From Acidobacteriaceae bacterium (GTDB lineage Bacteria; Acidobacteriota; Terriglobia; Terriglobales; Acidobacteriaceae), in NCBI GenBank assembly GCA_003134855.1, contig PLCS01000012.1:124001-188000 (forward strand): a DNA stretch of 64,000 nt, given 5' to 3'. The position numbers and the translations under genes are program-made. The notes beneath the pieces are model-generated. The model did not search any database and had not been told where the DNA came from. It worked only from the letters and a program-made list of their open reading frames with translations. This document shows positions 53,457 to 62,985 of the stretch, one piece after another. Within the stretch, counting starts at the first letter, position 1. Each line of letters begins with the position of its first letter.

Positions 53457-54121
53457 ATTTTTGAAGTCACGGTGCATCGATTTCCGGTCCTACCGAGTCG
53501 GGGCGAATTGGGTTGGTCAAAATGACGTCAAGGATTGGCATTCTGTGGAGACGGGGCACTCAGTTTTAGGTACCGTATGTTCCGTTTCGGAGATCGTGTC
53601 AAGAGACTTGGGCGCAGAATCTGGATTAAGTGGTTGATATGACAGTGGATAAGCATACTATTTTGGATTGCATGGAATTCCTTATCGATTCGATATGCTA
53701 AGAACATTCAACGAGAAACAGAGCGACAGGGGAGAGAAGGCGAGGCTTTCCTGATTTTATTCGGACAACTTCCGCGGATTCGCAAGCGTGGGGAGAGACT
53801 GAGAGCACTTTGAGAGAGCGAGAGGGTGTTTTGACCTTAGCGGAGGGCCGCACAGGGAAGTGGCGTAAGCGGCTAAAGGCGGAATGGCTCTGGCAGGGCA
53901 AACTCTTGAAGCGATTCGGGCATTCTCCGAGTTGAGGCGGAGCAGCGAGGGGCTGAGCAAGACGGCTTCCTCAGAAACTAGATGAAGCCGCAGACCTTCG
54001 CGGCGACCGATGGACCAATTCGGCGGAAGCAGGGGGCAAATCCGGAGAGGAATTGCCCCCTTTCCCTTTCTACGGAGTCGTGAGTCAGGCCGTGGAATGG
54101 CGGGACGGGATTGGCGGACAA
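53457..54121. other. Region with two possible overlapping micro-ORFs
   Basis: No convincing large gene. Two 33-residue frames are linked by ATGA: 53884-53985 (MALAGQTLEAIRAFSELRRS..., with AAGGCGGA upstream) and 53982-54083 (MKPQTFAATDGPIRRKQGAN...). Their coupling and codon make-up are compatible with small phage-type genes just before the 54122 gene, but evidence is thin. Confidence 0.3.
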
Positions 54122-54445
54122 ATGGATCAGGCACGAGAGATGCATCCGGTGGTGAGGAAACCACATGGAAGAGGGGCCCAGAAGAACGTGGTCAACCGCG
54201 GCAAAGCAAGTATGAACGCGGCGGCAGACAAGGCCCTGGAGTTGAACAGCGTGAAGATAGCACATACGCTGCTGATGAGCACATTCGGCGGAAACGTAAC
54301 CAGCGCAAAGCTGCTGTTTGCCCTTGCAGATGGGCAAATCGATTGCGAGGACGAAGTCGTAGTGCTGGGTTTTGTGAGCCTTGCAGAGCGGCTGGCGGCG
54401 GAACCGGAGAGCAGCGCCGAGGAGATCGAAGCAGCCACGGCGTAG
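54122..54445 (+). CDS. Small phage-type hypothetical protein, 107 aa
   Basis: A 107-residue protein: Lys/Arg-rich N-terminus (VVRKPHGRGAQKNVVNRGKAS), then NAAADKALELNSVKIAHTLLMSTFGGNVTSAKLLFALADGQ and an acidic end SSAEEIEAATA. This looks like small proteins that precede terminases in acidobacterial phage loci (recalled, not searched). It might be a small terminase subunit, but no HTH is visible. Start could also be ATG 54140. Confidence 0.55.
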   Translation: MDQAREMHPVVRKPHGRGAQKNVVNRGKASMNAAADKALELNSVKIAHTLLMSTFGGNVTSAKLLFALADGQIDCEDEVVVLGFVSLAERLAAEPESSAEEIEAATA

Positions 54446-54560
54446 CTTCGAACAACGTGAGCCGGAGGGTTGATGATCCGGCCCGATTGCATTGCAACCG
54501 AGAAAGCAGATGCAGGCGCCTCGACTCCGCACCTGATGAATGGGGCGGATTGAGGATCGC

Positions 54561-54613
54561 GGTATCCCACCCTTGGCGTAAAACCAAAACGCGCCAAGGA
54601 TGGGGCACCCAGC
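54561..54613. repeat. REP-like palindromic repeat, copy e
   Basis: TATCCCACCCTTGGCG and CGCCAAGGATGGGGCACCCAGC around a loop of about 14 bases. Same orientation as 53409 and 62796. Confidence 0.85.
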
Positions 54614-54719
54614 GAGTCAGTAAGCCAGCGAATTATCGCTGAGGACAAGACTTTGCGGGGATGACGGCAGAGAGAAAAGGTCTCTTTGCGGTACTCCCAG
54701 GAAGAAAGAAGAGAGACGG

Positions 54720-57700
54720 ATGAAGCTCACGAATCACAAGTGGTTGCGCGCCGGCGGATGGCTGGGACTGTTGTCGATTGTGATGGGCCTGACGGGCATG
54801 GGGTTGGGGAATGCAGCCCATGCGCAGGCACTCAGCACAACGACGGTTCAGGGAACGGTGTATCTGGCGAATGGTCAGCCAGGCGCGGGGACGCTGGTGT
54901 TGAGCTGGCCGACGTTCACAACGGGCAGCGGCCAACTGGTAGTGGCCAACAGTACGACGGAGACGATTGCGCCGGATGGATTTGTGAGCGTGAATCTAGC
55001 TCCGAACCTTGGGGCGACGCCGGCGGGACAGTATTACACGGCGGTCTACTATTTGAGTGACGGGACGACAAGCACCCAGTACTGGGTGGTTCCGGCGGGG
55101 CCTCAGGCGACGCTGGGGCAGGTACAGTCGCAGTTGATGCCGGCGGCGCAGGCGGTGCAGGCGGTAAGCAAGGCGTATGTGGATCAGGCGATCACGAGTC
55201 TTGCGGGCGGAGTGCTGACGATTTCGGGAACAACAATGACCGGGCCGCTAACCTTGTGCTGCGATCCGACGCAGCCGCTGCAGGCGGCAGACAAGCATTA
55301 TGTGGATGAAAACATTGCCCTGGAAGTGCCGTTGGCGGGTGGGAGCATGACGGGGCCGCTGACGAGTGTGAAGATAGGGGCTGTATATCAGGTGGACCAA
55401 TTTTCCGGGGCGGATTTTGGAGCCAAGCTGAGCGCGTGCCTGAGCGGACTGAGCCAGACACAAGGCGGGACGTGCGATGCGCGGAATTATTCCGGGACAC
55501 TGTCGATGGGATCGAATCTGACGATATCGACAGCGAATGCTACCGTGCAACTGCCTTGCGCCACGATTTCGACGGCCCGCCAAATCATAGTGACGGCGGG
55601 AACGAGGAATGTATCGCTGCGGGGGTGCGCATTGCGCGGCGCGAGCACAGCGAGCGGGAGCCAGGGCGGCACGGTGTTTCTGTATTCGGGAACAGGGGCG
55701 ATGGTGCAGGTGGGCGACCCAACCTATGCGGCGGATACGATGGGCTTCCACCTGGACAATGCGGTCATCAATACCACGGCGGCGACGAGCGCGACGGCGC
55801 AGGGATTCCTGGCATACCGGACGCAGGAGCTGGACCTGGAAAGCCTGTATCTTCTGGGTAACTCGAACCAGACAGGCATGACACTGGATGGGACCGGGAA
55901 TTACACGGGAGGAACGTTTTACGACGACGAATTTATAGGATTCCAGACGGCCGTTAACGCGATCGGGCACCAGATATCGAATCCCGCGACGACCGATTGG
56001 CTGAACGCAAGCACGTTTGTGCGGTTGCACATCGACTGCCCTACGAGCGGGGTAAGCCCAATCAGCGGAAGTTATGGCATCAACCTGCAACAGGGTGACG
56101 GAAACACGATCACCGGAGGGGACGTAGAGGGATGCTCGACGGCATTGCACCTGGGGGCAAACGCGCAGAACAACACAATCGTTGGGCTGCGGAACGAGAA
56201 CTCGACCAACCAAGTTGTGGCGGACGCAGGCAGCGCATACAACAACTGGATGACCGGCGGCACGATGTTCACGGGGGCATTGACGGACAACGGAACGCGC
56301 AACAGCTTCCTTGATACATTTCACAGGAGTTTCAACGGCTTGAATGGTGATTGGTACGGGAGCCAGAAGGATGCAACAGTCACCAACCACTATCGCATTG
56401 GTATCGGGTCGGGCAATGAGCGCGGATTGCTAAACCGCTATCAAACCGACTACGGCTACCGGTGGACGATGGGCTTGAGCGACGCGACGGCAGGGGAGCA
56501 GTTTTACCAAATTCTGGATGAACTGAACAATGTGTACCGCGTATCGATCGGGCAGTATAACAACGGGCAATCGAGCACGAACAACCAGACAGTTATTAAT
56601 TCGGCAGGGACCGGCGCAGTGGTTTTGAATGGGTCGAATAACTCGGGGACAGGCGGGGTGGTGATCGGGTCCGGCGGAGCGAGCGAAACCACAGTGGCGA
56701 CGATCAACAACGCCGGGAACGCGCAGTTCAACGGAACGCTGCAGGTGGGCGGGACGTCCACATTGATCGGCACGCCGACAGTAAAGAACCAGGCGGATGC
56801 GGAAATTGATGCAACTTTGTGGGCAGGATTGACGGCCAGTCAGAAGGAATCCTTCATCTACAAGGACTGGAACGGCAATAGCCAATGGTACATGGTGAAG
56901 GATGCGAGCAATAACTGGGCGCTCAACTCGGCAACCGGAGGATTGGACAGCTTCAAGGCATACCAGAGCACCAACAGCGGCGACACCTACATTAATGCAT
57001 CCAACGCTTCCGGTGTTGTACGCGTCAACTATGAAACAGGATCCGGGACGGGATTCAATATCTACGGCGGCGGCAGCAGCAGCCTATATGCGAGCTTTAC
57101 GGGCACAACAGCGATCAAGTTTCCGGGACTGGCTGCGAGCAGCGGCCATAACTGCCTGCAAATCGATAACTCCGGGTATATCAGCAATACGGGCGCAGCC
57201 TGCGGCACCGGAGGCAGCAACGGAACGGTCAACGCGGGGACCAGCGGGCAGATAGCCTATTACAGCGGCACGGGCACGTCCATATCGGGCACGAACACGG
57301 TTTCAATCACAGCAGGAGGCACCGGGGCTTCCTCCGCGTCTGGGGCCCTGGCGAATTTGGGCGGGGCTGCACTAACGGGAGCGTCATTTACCGGGCCAGT
57401 GAGCGTTGCCAGCACACTCTCGGTAGCGAACAACTTGAGCATCGGGCCGCGTTACGATGTTACGAACGCCGCATTTGGCGCGAAGGGAGACGGGGCGAAC
57501 GACGATACTCTTGCGATTCAATCGGCATTCAACACTTGCTGGAATAATGGCGGCGCTCCGCACGGCGGAATTATCGAGTTTCCCGGAAATCACAGTTACG
57601 TTGTATCATCGACGATTTACGCGTACGATGGCTGCCAGATCGAGGGAACCATCGGCAATGCCGGAGGAGGATACGCCCCTCCAACAATATTATGGAACGG

Positions 57701-60347
57701 TCCGACTCCTGGCGCTATCTACAACATATCAAGCGTCACCATCGCGGCCAACACGACGCCGGTCTATGCCCCGAGTTCTCCGGCCCCGTATCCTCAGCCC
57801 TACATTGCAACATTTACCGCGAACAATAGCCTGGCAGCAGGGCAGTGGGTGGACATAGAAGGCTTAAGCACGCAAGGCGGCATGAACCTGAACAGGGGAA
57901 TTGTTCAGGTGGCATCTGCAACCAGCACGACCTTTACAGTTGTTGTGCCCTTCGGAGTTACCACAGGAACATACACCGACACGGGAACGGCGACAGTGTC
58001 GAACGTATTTATCGCCTTCGATGCCAATGCGCGATACGAGCAAGCAGTCAGCAATATAGGGCTTGGAAACAAAACACTTACGCAAACTAATACATTTCAG
58101 GTTGGATTCTACTTTGGATCGCGAGTAGATACCGGCACGAGGATATGGCACGGTGAAGTATCGGGAGCAACGGAGTATAGCTACTATTTTCCTGTCGGCG
58201 GCATTAACATTGATTTTGATAAGGGCTGGAGATCGGACGGAGCCGGGATTGCAGGAATCTATTGGCGAGTGGGAGGCGGCGACTCTTTTGGCATAGCCAA
58301 CGGAACTGTGGACAACAACCGAGGAGGATATGGTTCTTCAAGCAGCGGAGCCGCGGTGATGCTGGATAATCAAGCATCTTGCGGAGTCATCAATTTTACT
58401 TCCAGGAACGTAAAAGTCGAGGTTAATTCGTCGCTGACTCAAGGGCTGGGTGTGTTTACGCTTTATGACTGCCCATCCGCGGGAAATGGCGAACAGTTCT
58501 TACTCAGTTTCGATACGACATGGGTGAGTCCGGCATCCGGGAGCAGCGCTGGATTCAATTTTCCTTCGTTTGTTATGTCGCCGGCAAACGACAAGGCGCT
58601 GGTGTTGCACGCAGCCAATAGCCAGTTTGAAAGCGGGATGGGATCGAACACCACAGCGGCATTTGTGGGGATACCAGGACTTTCGCGGGGCAATATCCTT
58701 GGAGCCAGCGGATGGACTCCTCTGCTCACCTATGCACCTTCGATAGGAAGTTCCAGTGTAGGCCCAGCTACATCGTCTTCTCCAGCGCAGATCATCGGCG
58801 ACCTGAACATCAGCCAGTTATGGCAACATGGCATTCACGCTTCCAATCTTCTGTACGCGGACACTGCATTTGCGGCGCTGCCGAATGGAACAACGTTGTA
58901 TGCAGGCCAGATTCTTGCCCCGCCAAGCTATTGGAATGGTGCCAACGGCAAGCGGTACGCCCTCGACGTGGTCTACCAAACCGGAACAACCGGCACCCCG
59001 AATGGCGGGGCTACCACCTGCACCGGCACGAGCGGCACCAGCATATTGACTTGCACCAGCGCCACAGACTTGTCTACAGGGCAGAGGATCACCATTGGCA
59101 CCGATGCAAACAAGACAATCAATTACGTAGATGCAACCCAAACGGGCGCCGTGCTGGTGAATCTTGGGAGCAATCTCGGCGCGACGTACTCGACCGCGAC
59201 AGCGCTTTCATTCTCCGCGCCGGTGTTAGGGCCGGAGATTCAGATGCCGACAAAAACCTCCGCAGCGCCATCCTCTCTGGCGTGGTCACAAGGTGACACG
59301 GAGCAGAACTCAGGGGCAACGGCGAATGGAGTAGCGGCATGGGTCAACGTGGGGGCAGGCATACCGGGAACATGGGCTGGAATTCCGCTGGGCAACAGCA
59401 GCGGGCAGATCGCACCGTCGCAGATTTCGAGCACGACGGGTTCGGGTAATGTGGTTCTGGGAACATCGCCGACGGTTGCATCTCCGACATTCACCGGGAC
59501 GGTGACAACTCCGTTGACCACTGCGGGAGTGGTGACGACATCGAGCGGGGGCACGCTTGGCAGCGAAGCGCTTGTAACAGCGGCTCAGGGAGGCACGGGC
59601 GCGGCGAGCACGTCACAAAACTTTGTCTTTGCCGGTCTAACAAGCGGCAGCGGGGCGCCGGCATTTCGCGCATTAGTTTCAGGCGACATTCCCAACAATG
59701 CGGCCAACACCAGCGGCAATGCTAGTACGGCCTCAAATCTAAGTGGAACTCCCGCGTTGCCCAGCGGCACAACTGCAACGACACAGCTGGCGGGCGATAA
59801 CAGCACAAAGCTAGCCACAACCGCTTTCGTTCAAATGGCTCGCACTCCGTTAGCCACGCTCTACAGCACGACTGACACGGTTTCCTGTCCAAACAACACT
59901 TCAACGGCTTTTGCAACCACCTATACCATCCCGGCCAACACGATCACCAGCACAACTCTGCTCAAGGTGACGGTGGCCGGAACATTGCAAACCTCTTCTT
60001 CCCCTCCGGGAATGGGCATCATTCTGAATCTAGGATCGACAATGATCTGGAGTCCCTATACCAGCGCCGTTCCCGGTGGCGGCTATACAGCAGTCCCTTC
60101 GGGCGCCCAATTCTTTCTAAGGGGTACGGCTACCCCATCGGCAAGCTCTGCGGTCCTCACCAACCCGCTGTTCATCGCGCAGGGCAACGCTTCCGCACCC
60201 TGGGATAGCAACGTCAACAACACCATTTCGCGCAACTTCGCCACGAATGGCACGCTCACGCTCTCGGCCAGCCTGTTTTGTACGGCGAACACTGCTGGGA
60301 ACTCTTTCACGCTGAACCAGATGGTTGTGGAGGATGTGAGTCCATAG
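54720..60347 (+). CDS. Giant secreted tail-fibre-like protein with beta-helix domains (1875 aa)
   Basis: It begins with a signal peptide (GWLGLLSIVMGLTGMGLGNAAHAQA). Then comes a carbohydrate/fibre-like start (TTVQGTVYLANGQPGAGTLVLSWP), the phage tail-fibre repeats KAYVDQAI and MTGPLTL...QAADKHYVDENI (residues about 149-210), a first beta-helix (from about 229) and a second, pectate-lyase-3-type one (DVTNAAFGAKGDGANDDTLAIQSAF, about 909-1250). Near 1622-1705 is QGGTGAASTSQNFVFAGLTSG and TTATTQLAGDNSTKLATTAFVQ, both typical of phage tail fibres. A tail fibre should not need a signal peptide, so this may be a domesticated or cell-surface adhesin. High Ser/Thr/Asn/Gly, one uninterrupted frame. 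Confidence 0.85.
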   Translation: MKLTNHKWLRAGGWLGLLSIVMGLTGMGLGNAAHAQALSTTTVQGTVYLANGQPGAGTLVLSWPTFTTGSGQLVVANSTTETIAPDGFVSVNLAPNLGATPAGQYYTAVYYLSDGTTSTQYWVVPAGPQATLGQVQSQLMPAAQAVQAVSKAYVDQAITSLAGGVLTISGTTMTGPLTLCCDPTQPLQAADKHYVDENIALEVPLAGGSMTGPLTSVKIGAVYQVDQFSGADFGAKLSACLSGLSQTQGGTCDARNYSGTLSMGSNLTISTANATVQLPCATISTARQIIVTAGTRNVSLRGCALRGASTASGSQGGTVFLYSGTGAMVQVGDPTYAADTMGFHLDNAVINTTAATSATAQGFLAYRTQELDLESLYLLGNSNQTGMTLDGTGNYTGGTFYDDEFIGFQTAVNAIGHQISNPATTDWLNASTFVRLHIDCPTSGVSPISGSYGINLQQGDGNTITGGDVEGCSTALHLGANAQNNTIVGLRNENSTNQVVADAGSAYNNWMTGGTMFTGALTDNGTRNSFLDTFHRSFNGLNGDWYGSQKDATVTNHYRIGIGSGNERGLLNRYQTDYGYRWTMGLSDATAGEQFYQILDELNNVYRVSIGQYNNGQSSTNNQTVINSAGTGAVVLNGSNNSGTGGVVIGSGGASETTVATINNAGNAQFNGTLQVGGTSTLIGTPTVKNQADAEIDATLWAGLTASQKESFIYKDWNGNSQWYMVKDASNNWALNSATGGLDSFKAYQSTNSGDTYINASNASGVVRVNYETGSGTGFNIYGGGSSSLYASFTGTTAIKFPGLAASSGHNCLQIDNSGYISNTGAACGTGGSNGTVNAGTSGQIAYYSGTGTSISGTNTVSITAGGTGASSASGALANLGGAALTGASFTGPVSVASTLSVANNLSIGPRYDVTNAAFGAKGDGANDDTLAIQSAFNTCWNNGGAPHGGIIEFPGNHSYVVSSTIYAYDGCQIEGTIGNAGGGYAPPTILWNGPTPGAIYNISSVTIAANTTPVYAPSSPAPYPQPYIATFTANNSLAAGQWVDIEGLSTQGGMNLNRGIVQVASATSTTFTVVVPFGVTTGTYTDTGTATVSNVFIAFDANARYEQAVSNIGLGNKTLTQTNTFQVGFYFGSRVDTGTRIWHGEVSGATEYSYYFPVGGINIDFDKGWRSDGAGIAGIYWRVGGGDSFGIANGTVDNNRGGYGSSSSGAAVMLDNQASCGVINFTSRNVKVEVNSSLTQGLGVFTLYDCPSAGNGEQFLLSFDTTWVSPASGSSAGFNFPSFVMSPANDKALVLHAANSQFESGMGSNTTAAFVGIPGLSRGNILGASGWTPLLTYAPSIGSSSVGPATSSSPAQIIGDLNISQLWQHGIHASNLLYADTAFAALPNGTTLYAGQILAPPSYWNGANGKRYALDVVYQTGTTGTPNGGATTCTGTSGTSILTCTSATDLSTGQRITIGTDANKTINYVDATQTGAVLVNLGSNLGATYSTATALSFSAPVLGPEIQMPTKTSAAPSSLAWSQGDTEQNSGATANGVAAWVNVGAGIPGTWAGIPLGNSSGQIAPSQISSTTGSGNVVLGTSPTVASPTFTGTVTTPLTTAGVVTTSSGGTLGSEALVTAAQGGTGAASTSQNFVFAGLTSGSGAPAFRALVSGDIPNNAANTSGNASTASNLSGTPALPSGTTATTQLAGDNSTKLATTAFVQMARTPLATLYSTTDTVSCPNNTSTAFATTYTIPANTITSTTLLKVTVAGTLQTSSSPPGMGIILNLGSTMIWSPYTSAVPGGGYTAVPSGAQFFLRGTATPSASSAVLTNPLFIAQGNASAPWDSNVNNTISRNFATNGTLTLSASLFCTANTAGNSFTLNQMVVEDVSP

Positions 60348-60378
60348 CGCTATCTTCGCTACAGCGGGTGACGGCCTG

Positions 60379-60900
60379 GTGATGATGTGCGCTTCGACCA
60401 GCGGGACGGGCGGCGTGATCGACCTCAGCGGAGCCTACGGAATGTCTCCGGCGGCAAACTCGACCGGAGCAGGCAGCGGCGGGGGCGGGGGTGTCGGGAT
60501 ACTCTCTTCGCAGACGGCTGTCTCGACGTGGCCGACGATCTATGTGGCGGGCGGACCCGGAGGATTAGTCACTGTACCGGAGGCTCTTGAAACGTCAGGC
60601 AGTTGCTCGACGCAGCGGAAGGCGACGCTAGGTGTGACGAGCGGAGCTCTGAATGGCACCTGCACGGCGGTTCAAGCGGGAGCGGGGTGCGGAACAGGCG
60701 CGGGCATCACTTTCAATGTGGTTGGTGGCGGTGGAACGCTGGGCACCAGGACGGTGAATCCGACTTGGAGCGCCGGGGCGCTGGCCTCCTGCACGACGAC
60801 GGCTGGCACGTCGTCGGGCTACACGGCGGCAACGTATACGACGGCGGGCACAGGCGGGGATGGCGGGAATGGATGGTACGTGGAGTTCGCGGGGTGGTAG
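60379..60900 (+). CDS. Gly-rich fragment, likely C-terminus of a tail-fibre-like protein
   Basis: From GTG 60379 the frame gives 173 residues. In fact it is open from about 60340 (SAIFATAGDGLVMMCASTSGTGG), with no start signal, directly after the stop of the giant gene. The sequence is Gly/Ser/Thr-rich (GAGSGGGGGVGILSS) and ends DGGNGWYVEFAGW, like the end of fibre tips. Probably a remnant of a second fibre gene or a 3' part lost by a frameshift. Confidence 0.45.
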   Translation: MMMCASTSGTGGVIDLSGAYGMSPAANSTGAGSGGGGGVGILSSQTAVSTWPTIYVAGGPGGLVTVPEALETSGSCSTQRKATLGVTSGALNGTCTAVQAGAGCGTGAGITFNVVGGGGTLGTRTVNPTWSAGALASCTTTAGTSSGYTAATYTTAGTGGDGGNGWYVEFAGW

Positions 60901-61186
60901 GCATGAGCGGCTTGGGGTTCCGGTGCACGCCGGAGTTCGCTCCTCATGAACAAAACTGGTTGAGATTTGGGCCTTCTCCGTCTTTTCGCCAAAACCCGCG
61001 AGGACTGGTAAACCATTTTGCAAGTTAGCCACCGCTTCGCGGTGATGGCGAGTTCGCTAGTTAGCGGGTGTATTGCTGGCGCAACTTGCAGCAGCGAGTC
61101 GGGCTTCTCAGGATGACAGCTTTTTGCGAAATGTTTCTTTCGGGCCTGATCCATCGTTTTGCTCATCCGGATGAAATGGGGGATCC
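60901..61186. other. Intergenic, contains the dispersed 105-bp repeat
   Basis: Apart from the repeat at 61013-61116, no feature is recognised before the terminase gene. Confidence 0.5.
61013..61116. repeat. About 105-bp dispersed repeat, copy 2
   Basis: Same sequence family and orientation as 4911-5016, about 56 kb away. Shared CAAGTTAGCC, CGCTTCGCGGTGAT, CAACTTGCAGCAGCGAG. Contains the same stem-loop (GCCACCGC-TTC-GCGGTGATGGC). Confidence 0.85.
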
Positions 61187-62734
61187 GTGGCGGAAAGAAC
61201 GGAAGGATGCGCGGCTGCCGCGGAGGATTGGACTTTTTGCCCGGAGGCGCTGAACAGGGAGGAACTGGAGCGGTATGGGCAGATTCTGGACCAGCGTCCG
61301 GCGTGTCTGCATGGAAATAGCGTGGGGATGGCGCTGGCCGCGCAGCTTCTGCAGGTAAGGATGCGCGAGGGCAAGACGGCGCTGCTGAAGGCGAATGCGG
61401 CGCAGCGGGCCTTCGAGCGGCGGCGGGGTGAGCGGAACATTGTGCTGAAGGCGCGGCAGATGGGGTTGACGACCTGGGCAGCGGCGCGATTTTTTCTGAA
61501 GACGATCACGCATCCGGGGACGCTGACGCTGGAGGTTGCGCATACGCAGGAGTCGGCCGAGGAGATTTTCAGGATCGTACACCGGTTTCTGGACTGGTTG
61601 CCGGAGAATCTGCGCGAAGGGATCTTGCGGACCTCGCGTGCGAATGTGCGGCAGATTGTCTTTCCGGAGATCGATGCGCAGTACCGGGTGGTCTCGGCGG
61701 GCGATCGGAATGCGGGACGGGGATTGACGGTGCAGAATCTGCACTGCTCGGAGCTGGCGCGATGGCCGGGAGACCCGGCGGAGACGCTGGCGGGGCTGCG
61801 GGCTTCGCTGGCGCCTGGGGCGGAGCTGATTCTGGAGTCGACGCCGGACGGGGTGGGCGGATGCTTCCACGAGGAGTGGCGAAAGGCCGGCGAGACGGGG
61901 ATGGTGCGGCATTTTTTTCCCTGGTGGATGGAGCGGCGGTATCGGGCCAAGGCGGTGGATGCAGGTAGCCTGAGCGACGATGAGCGCGATCTGATGACGC
62001 GGAAGCGCCTGAATCTGGAGCAGATAGGCTATCGGCGGCAGATTCGGGCGGATTTTCGCAAGCTGGCGCGGCAGGAGTACGCCGAGGACGAATACAGCTG
62101 CTTTCTGGCCAGCGGGGATTCGGTCTTTGAGCTCGAGGCGATTGAGGCGCGATTGGCGACGATGACGCCTGCAGCGGAGCTGCGGCGGAATGGTGAGCTG
62201 GAGATTTGGCTGCCGCCGTTAAAAGGCAAGGAATACCTGGTGGCGGTGGACCCGGCTGGCGGAGGAAGCGAGGGCGACTATTCGGCGGCGCAGGTGCTGG
62301 AGATGGAGACGGGGTTGCAGTGCGCGGAGTTTGCCGGGCATATGGGCGGGTTGGAGCTGGCGCGGCTGGTGACGGCGCTGGCCACTGAGTACAACCGGGC
62401 CTGGCTGGTGGTGGAGAGGAACAACCACGGCAGTGGAGTGCTGGCTCTGATCGAGACGGTGTGCGGCTACGGGAAAATCTACCAGCAGGGCGGACAGGCG
62501 GGCTGGCTGACGACTTCGATGAGCCGGCCGGCGGCTTTGGGGCGGCTGGATGCGGCGCTGGTGGAGTGGCCGGAGTGCTTCCAGAGCCGGAGTCTGCTGG
62601 CCGAGTGCCGGAGCTTTGTGCGCCTGCCGAATGGCGGGAGCGGGGCGCGGCCGGGGACGCATGACGACCGGGTGATGGCGATGGCGATCGGGCTGGGGGC
62701 GCGGGCGGAGCTGCTGGGAAAGGTGAGCCGCTAG
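61187..62734 (+). CDS. Phage terminase large subunit-like protein
   Basis: A 515-residue packaging motor. Walker A variant NIVLKARQMGLTTWAA (residues 84-99), Walker B region LHCSELARWPGDPAETL, the coupling motif LILESTPDGVGG, and the RNase-H-like nuclease with VAVDPAGGGSEGDYSA, VVERNNHGSG and THDDRVMAMAIG. GTG 61187 has GGGGGATCC upstream. No portal, capsid or protease genes are in the visible region, so this is a prophage fragment or a terminase-like gene captured on its own. Confidence 0.88.
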   Translation: MAERTEGCAAAAEDWTFCPEALNREELERYGQILDQRPACLHGNSVGMALAAQLLQVRMREGKTALLKANAAQRAFERRRGERNIVLKARQMGLTTWAAARFFLKTITHPGTLTLEVAHTQESAEEIFRIVHRFLDWLPENLREGILRTSRANVRQIVFPEIDAQYRVVSAGDRNAGRGLTVQNLHCSELARWPGDPAETLAGLRASLAPGAELILESTPDGVGGCFHEEWRKAGETGMVRHFFPWWMERRYRAKAVDAGSLSDDERDLMTRKRLNLEQIGYRRQIRADFRKLARQEYAEDEYSCFLASGDSVFELEAIEARLATMTPAAELRRNGELEIWLPPLKGKEYLVAVDPAGGGSEGDYSAAQVLEMETGLQCAEFAGHMGGLELARLVTALATEYNRAWLVVERNNHGSGVLALIETVCGYGKIYQQGGQAGWLTTSMSRPAALGRLDAALVEWPECFQSRSLLAECRSFVRLPNGGSGARPGTHDDRVMAMAIGLGARAELLGKVSR

Positions 62735-62985
62735 CTTCTAGCTCCTAGCCTCAAGCTTTCAGCTGCTGGCGAATGAGATGCCGGTTGAGGTTGGTGGTTT
62801 CCCACCCTTTTCGCAACGAACGCGAAAGGATGGGGCACCCAGCATTTGTGGCGCATCCAGAGAATCGTTATTGCAAAAGGAGCAGAGTTTGGGCTTGGAG
62901 CTAGAAGCAAGAAGCTGGAAGCTGCTTTTCCGGGTCTGAGCGCTTAGAATTCGATAAAGGTTGCAGACGAGGCGGGGGAACGAAG
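62735..62985. other. Intergenic with REP-like repeat and TAGCTTCTAGC repeats
   Basis: Bases about 62735-62770 and 62890-62925 carry simple inverted TAGCTTCTAGCTCC-type sequences, with the REP-like palindrome between them. No gene. Confidence 0.6.
62796..62843. repeat. REP-like palindromic repeat, copy f
   Basis: TTTCCCACCCTTTTCGC and GCGAAAGGATGGGGCACCCAGC. Same orientation as 53409 and 54561. Confidence 0.85.

Noticed and set aside
55248-56390. A 380-codon frame antisense to the tail-fibre-like gene
   Set aside because: Composition is Arg/Ala/Pro noise, and the + strand frame is uninterrupted for 5.6 kb.
53409-62843. CRISPR array suggested by repeated palindromes
   Set aside because: The copies are kilobases apart with no regular spacers, and no cas genes are present.
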